From: an uncultured Eubacteriales bacterium
Lineage (GTDB): Bacteria > Bacillota > Clostridia > Oscillospirales > Oscillospiraceae
Length of the DNA stretch: 29,657 nt
Reading direction: 5' to 3'
Assembly: GCA_900545805.1 (NCBI GenBank)
Contig: URAL01000021.1
Span: 1 to 29,657, forward strand
Shown one piece after another: positions 1 to 6,969 of this stretch. The notes beneath the pieces are model-generated. The model worked only from the letters and a program-made list of their open reading frames with translations, did no database searches and was not told the DNA's origin. Made by a program: the position numbers and the translations under genes. How positions within the stretch are numbered: position 1 is the stretch's first letter; the number at the start of each line of letters is the position of its first letter.

Positions 1-1160
1 TGAATATCTGTATCGTGTTCGCCCAGCTTGAACGGGAAACGATACAGAAGCGGGTGACGGACGCTTATTATTCCCGCAGCCAGCGGGGCTTCAAGATGGG
101 TGGGAAAGCCCCTTACGGCTTCCATACAGAGCCGATTAAGATGGACGGTATCAACACAAAGAAGCTGGTGGTAAACCCAGACGAAGCGGCAAATATCCGG
201 CTGATGTTCGAGATGTACGCCCAGCCCACAACCTCCTACGGGGACATTACCCGGTACTTTGCGGAACAGGGGATTTTGTTCCATGGCAAAGAGCTGATAC
301 GCCCCACGCTGGCACAGATGTTACGCAATCCTGTCTATGTGCGGGCAGACCTTGATGTGTACGAATTTTTCAAAAGTCAAGGGACAATCATTGTCAATGA
401 CGCTGCCGATTTTACCGGCATGAATGGCTGCTATCTGTATCAAGGGCGGGATGTGAAGCCCAGCAAAAAGAACGACTTGAAAGACCAAATGCTGGTGCTG
501 GCTCCCCATGAGGGCATTGTCCCCTCCGACATCTGGCTGACCTGCCGCAAGAAGCTGATGAACAACATGAAAATCCAGTCTGCCCGGAAAGCCACCCATA
601 CATGGCTGGCGGGAAAAATCAAGTGCGGAAACTGCGGGTATGCCCTTATGAGCATTAACAATCCTGTGGGAAAGCAATATCTCCGCTGCACAAAGCGGCT
701 GGACAATAAAAGCTGTGCCGGGTGCGGGAAAATCATCACTTCGGAGCTGGAAGCGGTTGTTTATCAGCAGATGGTGAAGAAGCTGGCAAGCTACAAAACG
801 CTGACAGGCAGAAAGAAAGCGGCAAAGGCAAACCCGAAAATCGCCGCCCTGCAAGTGGAGCTTGCCCATGTGGACAGCGAGATTGAAAAACTGGTGGACA
901 GTCTGACGGGCGCAAACAATGTGCTGCTCTCCTATGTGAATGTGAAGATAGCGGAACTGGACGGACGCAAGCAGGAACTTCTGGCGAGGATAGCGGAGTT
1001 GACGGTGGAAGCCATCAGCCCGGAACAGGTCAGCCAGATTTCCGGCTACCTCGACACTTGGGAGGATGTATCCTTTGATGACAAGCGGCGGGTGGTGGAT
1101 TTGATGATTACCACCGTTGCCGCCACAAGCGATAGTTTGAATATCACATGGAAAATCTGA
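1..1160 (+). CDS. Large serine recombinase, 3' part (N-terminus outside window)
   Basis: The frame is open from the first bases of the window (first full codon at 3), so the gene is cut at its 5' end. The visible ~385 residues begin within FAQLERETIQKRV, typical of the long helix that ends the resolvase catalytic domain. They continue with GGKAPYGF, which opens the 'Recombinase' domain (about residues 25-130), then a zinc-ribbon (CGNCGYAL near residue 207, later C-x5-6-CAGCG near 230) and a coiled-coil stretch near 270-330. This order is that of large serine integrases of the Tn4451/Tn5397 TnpX/TndX type, which excise and integrate mobile elements through short core sites. The catalytic serine lies upstream and cannot be checked. 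A GTG at 15 is internal to the protein and not a start. The gene runs towards gluQ, so it probably marks one end of an integrated element. Confidence 0.9.
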   Translation, partial: NICIVFAQLERETIQKRVTDAYYSRSQRGFKMGGKAPYGFHTEPIKMDGINTKKLVVNPDEAANIRLMFEMYAQPTTSYGDITRYFAEQGILFHGKELIRPTLAQMLRNPVYVRADLDVYEFFKSQGTIIVNDAADFTGMNGCYLYQGRDVKPSKKNDLKDQMLVLAPHEGIVPSDIWLTCRKKLMNNMKIQSARKATHTWLAGKIKCGNCGYALMSINNPVGKQYLRCTKRLDNKSCAGCGKIITSELEAVVYQQMVKKLASYKTLTGRKKAAKANPKIAALQVELAHVDSEIEKLVDSLTGANNVLLSYVNVKIAELDGRKQELLARIAELTVEAISPEQVSQISGYLDTWEDVSFDDKRRVVDLMITTVAATSDSLNITWKI

Positions 1161-1184
1161 CGGGCGGAACCCCTCCCGTCAGAT
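1155..1184. repeat. 10-bp inverted repeat over the recombinase stop codon
   Basis: ATCTGACGGG at 1155-1164 is matched exactly by CCCGTCAGAT at 1175-1184, with a 10-base loop. The left arm contains the TGA stop codon. The arms are GC-rich, but no run of T follows on either strand. It could be a weak transcription terminator or an element-end feature. Confidence 0.6.
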
Positions 1185-1232
1185 ACCTATCCTGTGTAGT
1201 CCCTTGTAAACTGTACTTTCGCTATGTACAAA
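1185..1232. other. Candidate junction (att region) of the integrated element
   Basis: This short stretch separates the recombinase from gluQ. It contains TGTAC (1212-1216) and TGTACA (1225-1230), which form a small imperfect dyad around the gluQ start codon. Large serine recombinases usually lie at one end of their element, next to the att site, so the boundary probably falls here or just inside gluQ. The core dinucleotide cannot be assigned without the other end of the element or an empty-site genome. Confidence 0.3.
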
Positions 1233-2147
1233 CACAATTCTGAAAACGGCAGATTTGCTCCGAGTCCGAGCGGCCAGCTTCATATGGGGAACCTGGCCTC
1301 CTTCCTTCTGGCATGGCTCGACGCACGCTGCGCCGGCGGAGGGCTTATCTTCCGCATGGAGGATCTTGACCCTGACCGCAGCAGCAAGAAGAGCGAAGAA
1401 AGCATAGCTCATGCTCTTGAAGTCTTCGGTCTTGACTGGGATGAGGGCTATCCGGACGCGGGCTATTCGCAGAGCGAACGCAGTGAAAAATACGACGTGG
1501 TTTTTGATCTTCTTCTGAGACGTGACCTGCTCTACCCATGCTATTGCAGCCGCAGTGAGCGCCTTGCGGCCTCCGCTCCGCATCCCGGAGAGCAGCGTCA
1601 CGATCCGGGCTGCAAATGCAGGTATCTCACAGCATCCGAGCGGAGATTGCTTGATCAAAGCGGACGCAAAGCCGCGTGGAAGATAAAAGTCCCGGACAAA
1701 ACCATTTGCTTTTGCGACGGTCATTACGGCGAGTTTTCCGAAAACCTTGCCGATTCCGGCGATTTTATTATAAAGCGCTCCGACGGAGTTTATGCATACC
1801 AGCTGGCAGTTTCATTTGATGACATGGATATGGGTATAACACGCGTCGTACGCGGGCGCGACCTGCTGTCATCTACCGCAAGGCAGATATGGCTCATTGA
1901 GACGCTCGGTGGAAGCGTGCCGCAGTATTATCACGCACCGCTCATAGTCGATGCAGACGGCAGGAAGCTCTCCAAACGCTGCGGCGAGCTAAGTGCAGAA
2001 GCGTTGCTCGCTAAGCATTCACCGGAGGAGCTGCTTGGTCATTTGGCAGGGCTTCTCGGCTTAACCGACGGCTCATGTGAAAGCGCCGTCGGTCTTTTGG
2101 AGTTTTTTGATTGGACAAGGGTAAGAAAAAATGATATTTTGATATAG
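1224..2147 (+). CDS. gluQ: Glutamyl-Q tRNA(Asp) synthetase
   Basis: The 307-residue protein is a truncated glutamyl-tRNA synthetase paralogue. It has the catalytic core but no anticodon-binding domain, the size typical of GluQRS. These enzymes activate glutamate and attach it to queuosine at the wobble position of tRNA(Asp). Visible motifs are the class I HIGH-like segment FAPSPSGQLHMGN (residues 11-23), the acceptor-side MEDLDPDRS (45-53), a cysteine zinc site (CYC at 106-108 and CKC at 130-132) and the KMSKS-like RKLSKRCG (247-254). The gene lies 63 bp after the recombinase stop codon. No Shine-Dalgarno sequence precedes the ATG at 1224. The first ~8 residues are not conserved in the family, so they may come from element sequence joined to an older, disrupted 5' end. 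A short GltX-like discriminating enzyme is a less likely alternative. Confidence 0.85.
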   Translation: MYKHNSENGRFAPSPSGQLHMGNLASFLLAWLDARCAGGGLIFRMEDLDPDRSSKKSEESIAHALEVFGLDWDEGYPDAGYSQSERSEKYDVVFDLLLRRDLLYPCYCSRSERLAASAPHPGEQRHDPGCKCRYLTASERRLLDQSGRKAAWKIKVPDKTICFCDGHYGEFSENLADSGDFIIKRSDGVYAYQLAVSFDDMDMGITRVVRGRDLLSSTARQIWLIETLGGSVPQYYHAPLIVDADGRKLSKRCGELSAEALLAKHSPEELLGHLAGLLGLTDGSCESAVGLLEFFDWTRVRKNDILI

Positions 2148-2156
2148 CTATAGCGA

Positions 2157-2189
2157 AAACGGCCCTCTGCAAGATTCGTTTTGCCGTTT
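2157..2189. terminator. Weak bidirectional stem-loop between convergent genes
   Basis: AAACGGC (2157-2163) pairs exactly with GCCGTTT (2183-2189) across a long 19-base loop. It sits between the stop codons of gluQ (plus) and the phosphatase gene (minus), where a terminator is expected. The long loop and short T tracts make this weak. Confidence 0.35.
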
Positions 2190-3357
2190 AAAAGTCGAGA
2201 AGCTTCACGCGCTTGCCCATCTTTTGCAGATTATTCGAAAGCTGCTTGAGTATCTGCATTTTGACGTTAAAATTGATTGGCAGGCCGTCGTGTGCGGGAT
2301 TTGCCGCGTGACCGACGAACAGATTTATGTCCGTTGCATCCTCAAATAGTATTCGTGCGACGAGCGACGCTCCGTCTTTTTTGTAATACCAGTTTTCAAA
2401 GCTGCGGTTATCCTTTACATAGTCCTTGGAATAGGCAAGGACGCGATCAAGGGTTATTATGCCCTCCGTGGCAAGGTCTACGCCCTGAATATGTGATATG
2501 GGCGGTATGTCGGGGTCGGGTGAGGTATACTCCGTCTGCACGTTCGTGTGCAGATACTCGGCTGCGATCTTCGATGTCGTTCCGCCGCAGACAATATGCT
2601 TGCCCTCCTTGGCAAAAAACAGAGCCATCATGCGGTGATTGTCGCTTATATTCTCCGGCGGTCCGACAGCGACATTGACCGTCTGACGCTGCCGAATCTT
2701 AACAATACAAGTCGTTGCGTCGTCAAATGGCTTACCTCCGTAGAGCCTGCTGACCTCTTCCATCAGGATGTTCATAAGAACATTGGCTGTAAGTCCGGAA
2801 TCACTTAGCGGTCCCATAAAGTCCGCTATCGCCTTCCTGTCCCACGCAGTGTTCAGGACACCGTTGTTACTGGCATAGAGCATACCGTCACTCAATGCAA
2901 TAAACACATCTCCGTCTGCAAGCTCAATGCTTGAACGGTATATCGTTTTCTCACCTATTGTCATTGCGGAAAGCGGAAACTCGTGGAGCTGCTCCTGACG
3001 AATGAGTATTACATTCGGGTTTTCATACTGGATTATGTCCGCGTGAGCATCATTTTCAAGCTTTATTATCGTAAAGGTCGAAAACGCCGTTTTTCGCTCG
3101 GAGCATATTGGCAGAGTGTCGGCTATAGTTTCGACAGCGTCACGGATATCAAGTCCCGCGGCGAGCATAGTGGATATTATCGTTGATGTGAGCGTTGACA
3201 GGATGCTGGCCTTAACTCCGCTGCCGAGTCCGTCTGCAAGAACTATAATCGTCGAGTTTTCGTTCTCGACGATCTCGACATGGTCACCGCAAAGCTGCTC
3301 GCCGTCGTGGTTAAGGCTCATATACGCTATCTCGCTGCAAAGATTATTCTTCTTCAA
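2188..3357 (-). CDS. PP2C/SpoIIE-family serine phosphatase paired with sensory hydrogenase
   Basis: The 389-residue protein carries the acidic metal-binding motifs of the SpoIIE branch of PP2C phosphatases: ADGLGSG (residues 41-47), SDGM (156-159) and FDDATT (211-216). These aspartates bind two Mn/Mg ions and remove phosphate from serine or threonine, often on anti-sigma-factor antagonists. The N-terminal ~220 residues form the phosphatase domain. The C-terminal ~165 residues have no motif I recognise. Its start overlaps the end of the hydrogenase-like gene by 14 bp, so the two are probably translationally coupled and work together. I infer that the hydrogenase-like partner senses H2 or redox state and that this enzyme gives the output. 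No membrane segment is evident, so it should be cytoplasmic. The phosphoprotein target is not visible in the window. Confidence 0.85.
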   Translation of the reverse strand: MKKNNLCSEIAYMSLNHDGEQLCGDHVEIVENENSTIIVLADGLGSGVKASILSTLTSTIISTMLAAGLDIRDAVETIADTLPICSERKTAFSTFTIIKLENDAHADIIQYENPNVILIRQEQLHEFPLSAMTIGEKTIYRSSIELADGDVFIALSDGMLYASNNGVLNTAWDRKAIADFMGPLSDSGLTANVLMNILMEEVSRLYGGKPFDDATTCIVKIRQRQTVNVAVGPPENISDNHRMMALFFAKEGKHIVCGGTTSKIAAEYLHTNVQTEYTSPDPDIPPISHIQGVDLATEGIITLDRVLAYSKDYVKDNRSFENWYYKKDGASLVARILFEDATDINLFVGHAANPAHDGLPINFNVKMQILKQLSNNLQKMGKRVKLLDF

Positions 3358-5020
3358 GGCTCAGCGACTCCTTCAGTCTCGTCAGCGCGATTTTCGTCTC
3401 GGCCGTCGTCTCGCCGAGGAGCGAGGCTATCTCCTGAACGATGCGCATTTGGTTTTCGATAACGTTGTTGGTTATATCCGCCGTCTGCTGACTTATGGAC
3501 TTACGGCGCATGGACTCCTCCTCTTCCTCGGTAACATCGGAGATAATGTCGATAAGAATTTTCGATGAGCGGTCATAGACTATGGTTTGTTCAAAATATT
3601 TCTCATAGTCTGAAAAAAAGCCGCGCAGCTTTTTGACGGTCTTTCCGGTCTCCAGGCAGGTAAAAAACGGAGCCGTGTCAAGTATTCTCACGACACTGTC
3701 GCCCAGGACGTCCGACTCGTGGCTTATATTCAGCATTTGAAGCGCCGTGCGGTTGAGCTGCTGCACCTCAAGATCCTCATTTACGACAACTACACCGCTG
3801 GGCATATTGTTTAGTATCTTATTGCTGAAGCGTTCGGCTCTGTCCATGATAAACGGCAGGCACATGCTGTAGTCAGCCTTGCCGCGATAAATGGCTATTG
3901 CCTTGTCACGACATGAGTCGTACCCGCATGACGAGCAGTTGAGCTCATCTGCTTTTGTGTTCTTGCCGAGCTTTGAGAGGATCTCACGAATCTCCTCCTC
4001 GCTGGGAGTCTTTTTATTGACCGGCGTTCCGATATACTGAGTCATGAGCTGCTCGGGCTCGGGCTGCGGAACGTCAAAATCCTCTTTGCCGACATTGCTC
4101 CATACGGAATAGATATGGCGAATGGGCGAGTTTATATACTTTTCCATTATGGGGCCTTCTATGCAGCTTCCGTCACACATGGCAAGCTCTATAAAGCACT
4201 TGTGTATATTGCCGTTTTTGAGGTCGTTGAGGGCGTTAATGCAGTTTTTCGGGCCGTTCGTGGCGATACACTGATAGCCTGTGTCTGGGATATCCATGCT
4301 TTTTATTATGCCGCCGGTCACGGGGAAGCTGCGCGCCCTGCCGGGGAAGCTCTCGCCGAACTCATGCTCGATCTCGATCCCTGCGGATATGCGCATCTGG
4401 TCAAACTCTTCAAACGTGAGAACCGCATCTACGCATGTTCCCTCGTATTCCTGCTTTTTTGCAACACAGGGTCCTATGAAAACGACCTTGGCCTCAGGCA
4501 TACGGCGCTTAATTTCCATAGCATGAGCTATCATTGGTGATACGACCGGAGCAAGATACTGCCGCAGCTCGGGAAAATGCTTTTCCACAAGCAGGTTCAG
4601 CGACGCGCAGGCGGAGGTTATTATAACATCCTGCTTAGCTTCCCTGAGCAGTCTTTCATACTCGCGCTTAACTAAAGTTGCACCTATGGCCGTCTCCTCG
4701 GCATCGGTAAAACCGAGCTCGATCAGAGCCTTGCGCACGGAATTTGCGCCGCAGCCCTCCCAGCAGGCATAAAACGACGGATCAACGCTCGCTATGACGG
4801 GCGTTGGGCTTTTCAGCATAACGCTTACACGCTCGCGATCATCGATTATCTCCTTGGCCTCCTGAGGGCAGACAACAAAGCACTGGCCGCACAGAATACA
4901 TTCATCGCTTATTATGTGCGCCTGATGTCCTGTGAATCGTATTGATTTTACGGGGCATTTTCTTATGCATCTGTGGCAGTTTTTGCAGTTTGACTTTTTA
5001 AGGTTGAGCACACTGGGCAC
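3344..5020 (-). CDS. PAS-containing [FeFe]-hydrogenase-like sensor (group C/HydS type)
   Basis: The 558-residue protein has, in order: two ferredoxin-type [4Fe-4S] sites (C12/15/18/22 and C41/44/47/51); an H-cluster domain with motif 1 TSACAS (C138), motif 2 GPCVAKK (C185) and motif 3 MCDGSC (C282, C286); a further four-cysteine Fe-S motif (C362, C365, C370, C387); a PAS domain (about 398-495); and a helical tail. All four cysteines expected to hold the H-cluster remain. The cysteine before C138 that relays protons in catalytic enzymes is alanine (A137), as reported for the sensory hydrogenase HydS. Together with the adjacent phosphatase gene this matches the 'phosphatase-linked sensory' group C hydrogenases. 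The start is GTG at 5020, with AAAAGGAGG eight bases upstream. It is expected to be cytoplasmic, needs HydEFG maturases made elsewhere, and probably signals H2 or redox state. Confidence 0.88.
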   Translation of the reverse strand: MPSVLNLKKSNCKNCHRCIRKCPVKSIRFTGHQAHIISDECILCGQCFVVCPQEAKEIIDDRERVSVMLKSPTPVIASVDPSFYACWEGCGANSVRKALIELGFTDAEETAIGATLVKREYERLLREAKQDVIITSACASLNLLVEKHFPELRQYLAPVVSPMIAHAMEIKRRMPEAKVVFIGPCVAKKQEYEGTCVDAVLTFEEFDQMRISAGIEIEHEFGESFPGRARSFPVTGGIIKSMDIPDTGYQCIATNGPKNCINALNDLKNGNIHKCFIELAMCDGSCIEGPIMEKYINSPIRHIYSVWSNVGKEDFDVPQPEPEQLMTQYIGTPVNKKTPSEEEIREILSKLGKNTKADELNCSSCGYDSCRDKAIAIYRGKADYSMCLPFIMDRAERFSNKILNNMPSGVVVVNEDLEVQQLNRTALQMLNISHESDVLGDSVVRILDTAPFFTCLETGKTVKKLRGFFSDYEKYFEQTIVYDRSSKILIDIISDVTEEEEESMRRKSISQQTADITNNVIENQMRIVQEIASLLGETTAETKIALTRLKESLSLEEE

Positions 5021-5075
5021 AGCATCTGCCTCCTTTTCATCTTAACATTTATTTGTCTCATGCTTTATATTTTCC

Positions 5076-5104
5076 AGTATAGCATAAACCCGCACTTGCG
5101 ACAA
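5076..5104 (-). promoter_or_regulatory. Sigma-A-type promoter for the sensory hydrogenase-phosphatase operon
   Basis: Read on the minus strand, TTGTCG (5104-5099) and TATACT (5081-5076) are separated by 17 bp. The hexamers lie about 55 bp upstream of the GTG start. The -35 overlaps that of the divergent RseC-family gene by three bases (5099-5101). Confidence 0.65.
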
Positions 5105-5124
5105 GGGATAATAAGGTGTATAAT
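5096..5124 (+). promoter_or_regulatory. Sigma-A-type promoter for the RseC-family gene
   Basis: TTGCGA (5096-5101) and a perfect TATAAT (5119-5124) are separated by 17 bp. The start codon follows at 5144, with AAAGGTGAT as ribosome binding site. Predicted transcription starts near 5131. Confidence 0.7.
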
Positions 5125-5143
5125 TTGTAAAGGTGATGTATAA

Positions 5144-5557
5144 ATGCTTCAGGAAGCAATAATAACTAAAATACGTGACGACGGACTTGCTGAGGTCGTC
5201 GTTGAGCGGCTCGGCATATGCGGCGGCGACTGCAGCGAATGCGGCGAGTGCAGGTACGAGCATCTTATGAAGTCCGTTGTGCAAAATCCCATCGGTGCCC
5301 GGCGAGGCCAGCATGTTATTATCGAAACACCTACAAAGGGCGTTGTAAAGGGTGCGCTGGTAATTTATATCCTTCCGCTCGTGATGCTCTTTCTGGGCTA
5401 CTTCATAGCGAACGTTCTCTCGCTGGAAGAGACGGTGTGCATTATCGCCGCCTTTGCCGCAGCCGTACTCGGCGTGGTCATAGCCTTGATTATAAGCCGC
5501 GCACGTCACAGCTCAGACCCCACCCCGACAAGAATAGTGAATGTCATAGATGATTAA
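5144..5557 (+). CDS. RseC/MucC-family (SoxR-reducing-system-like) membrane protein
   Basis: This 137-residue protein has the family's layout. A small N-terminal domain carries a cysteine cluster, C-G-G-D-C-S-E-C-G-E-C (residues 26-36). Two adjacent membrane helices follow (about 69-87 and 93-113), then a short polar tail. In proteobacteria RseC belongs to the Rnf-like SoxR-reducing system. In Clostridia homologues often lie near Rnf or hydrogenase genes, and their biochemical role is unsettled. Here it is transcribed divergently from the sensory hydrogenase operon through an overlapping promoter region, which suggests joint redox-linked control (inference). The ATG at 5144 has a good Shine-Dalgarno sequence, and the stop codon lies inside the downstream terminator. 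Confidence 0.8.
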   Translation: MLQEAIITKIRDDGLAEVVVERLGICGGDCSECGECRYEHLMKSVVQNPIGARRGQHVIIETPTKGVVKGALVIYILPLVMLFLGYFIANVLSLEETVCIIAAFAAAVLGVVIALIISRARHSSDPTPTRIVNVIDD

Positions 5558-5587
5558 AAAACCGGCCTGAGGCCGGTTTTTTAATCA
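5552..5587. terminator. Bidirectional intrinsic terminator
   Basis: CCGGCC (5562-5567), loop TGA, GGCCGG (5571-5576) is flanked by A6 and T6. The palindrome extends through GATT/AATC on either side. It serves the RseC-family gene on the plus strand and the glycosidase-like gene ending at 5585 on the minus strand, overlapping both stop codons. Confidence 0.92.
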
Positions 5588-6793
5588 TCCGTATATCCAT
5601 GCATTCGGCAGATAACGGCACGTTATGGCGGGGTTTGAGCACTTTGTAACATACTCCCCGTCATACCACATAACGGCGCTCGTTCCTCCGTCCATATTCA
5701 TGGCCTGGTATGCGTCATAGCCGAGGAGTATCTCCGTGCAGTCGGGCAGGCCGATGCCGAGAGAACGACCAACGAGCCGTCCCTCAATAATGAGCATCAT
5801 AACGTCTCCATCCTTCGACTGAGCCACGACAGATCGCGGCTGGATCGAGCGAAAGCCCGTCTGTTCGTCAATGAGTGCTCTTCCGTCTATTATGAGAGCC
5901 GGCTGGAACTCGACCGCGTCTCTGACATCGGAGCTTATGCCGGTGTCCGCATCGACTATATACATTTTATCATCGGATCTGAACTCAACGCGCTTTCTGC
6001 CGTAGGTGACATGGCTGCCGTACTGCTTTCCCTCGCATATGGCAAGCCCGTCGACCGTTCCGCCGTTTCCGACACCCTCGGGATCATAGAAGCCACTGGC
6101 ATTTATGCCGATGATGCCCTTGCATCTGGGGACAAAATCCTCAAGCAGCTCTCCGTAGCCTCCGATATGCGCGGCTGCACAGCAGCGCATCTTTGAGGCA
6201 TCCTTAAGTATGGCGAGAATGCCTTGATAGCCCGAGCCCTTTATGCGAACGAGCAGCACGCCCTTTTTCGCGTTTACGGCAAGCACCTGATCGCCCTGCT
6301 TCGTTTTGATCGTTGTTCCGTCGTCGTCAAGCCCAGCCTCATTTATGTCGATGGACATGAGGTCATCCTTTTTATATTCGGGATGAGCCTTGAGATACGC
6401 CTCAAATGTATCCTTATCGATCTCGTCAAAAAGCTCGTAGAAGCTGTTGTCGTCTTTTCTCTCGATATTGTGCTTCCATTCGCTCTCGATGCCCTTTTGC
6501 CCCTCCGTTGCGCTGTTTACCCTGTTCATCACATCGGCGATCACATCGTCGGGGAAGAACATCTCGGCTAGCCAATGATGGCTCATGGTCTGCATTGCAG
6601 TTTCGATATACGCATCACGAAGATTTTTGATAAACGGAATGTTTGTGTACACGACAAAGGTGTATAGTCCCGCAAGGACCGCAACTATGCAGAAAAAGAT
6701 GATAAATCCCTTTTTGCGCTTTGAGGCCTTCTTTTTCTGTTTTGCGCTGCGGACTCTGTCGTCCGCCGAGGACGGTACGGCGCGCTCACGCAC
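5585..6793 (-). CDS. Membrane-anchored phosphodiester glycosidase (NAGPA/DUF2233) family protein
   Basis: The protein has a basic cytoplasmic N-terminus rich in lysine, one membrane helix (about residues 29-50), an extracytoplasmic linker (about 60-170) and a C-terminal domain of the NAGPA/DUF2233 type (about 170-402). Recognisable parts are GYGELLEDFVPRCKGIIGIN..GFYDPEG and the end segment MNMDGGTSAVMWYDG. Family members cleave phosphodiester-linked N-acetylglucosamine. In Gram-positives they probably act on wall glycans, but the substrate here is unknown. The start is doubtful. GTG at 6793 is the first usual start codon in frame and has no Shine-Dalgarno sequence. The frame stays open for about 56 more codons up to a TGA that overlaps the end of polC, with coding-like basic/serine-rich sequence but no ATG, GTG or TTG. 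The 176-bp gap after polC (6794-6969) holds only this open extension and no promoter I can support, so the gene is probably read from the polC transcript. Confidence 0.75.
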   Translation of the reverse strand: MRERAVPSSADDRVRSAKQKKKASKRKKGFIIFFCIVAVLAGLYTFVVYTNIPFIKNLRDAYIETAMQTMSHHWLAEMFFPDDVIADVMNRVNSATEGQKGIESEWKHNIERKDDNSFYELFDEIDKDTFEAYLKAHPEYKKDDLMSIDINEAGLDDDGTTIKTKQGDQVLAVNAKKGVLLVRIKGSGYQGILAILKDASKMRCCAAAHIGGYGELLEDFVPRCKGIIGINASGFYDPEGVGNGGTVDGLAICEGKQYGSHVTYGRKRVEFRSDDKMYIVDADTGISSDVRDAVEFQPALIIDGRALIDEQTGFRSIQPRSVVAQSKDGDVMMLIIEGRLVGRSLGIGLPDCTEILLGYDAYQAMNMDGGTSAVMWYDGEYVTKCSNPAITCRYLPNAWIYG

Positions 6794-6969
6794 AGGCTCG
6801 GGATGTACATATACAGTCTCTCTAGCCGTTTTTTTATCGACAGGCTTCGTCCTGCCCGGTGAGGCGCTCGTATGCCTTGTGGATTTTGAACTGAATACTT
6901 TTATGGAAGCTTCCTTCTTTCTGTTTGTGCTGACACTTTGACGTTGACTGTGCGGGAAAAGTTCCTTAT

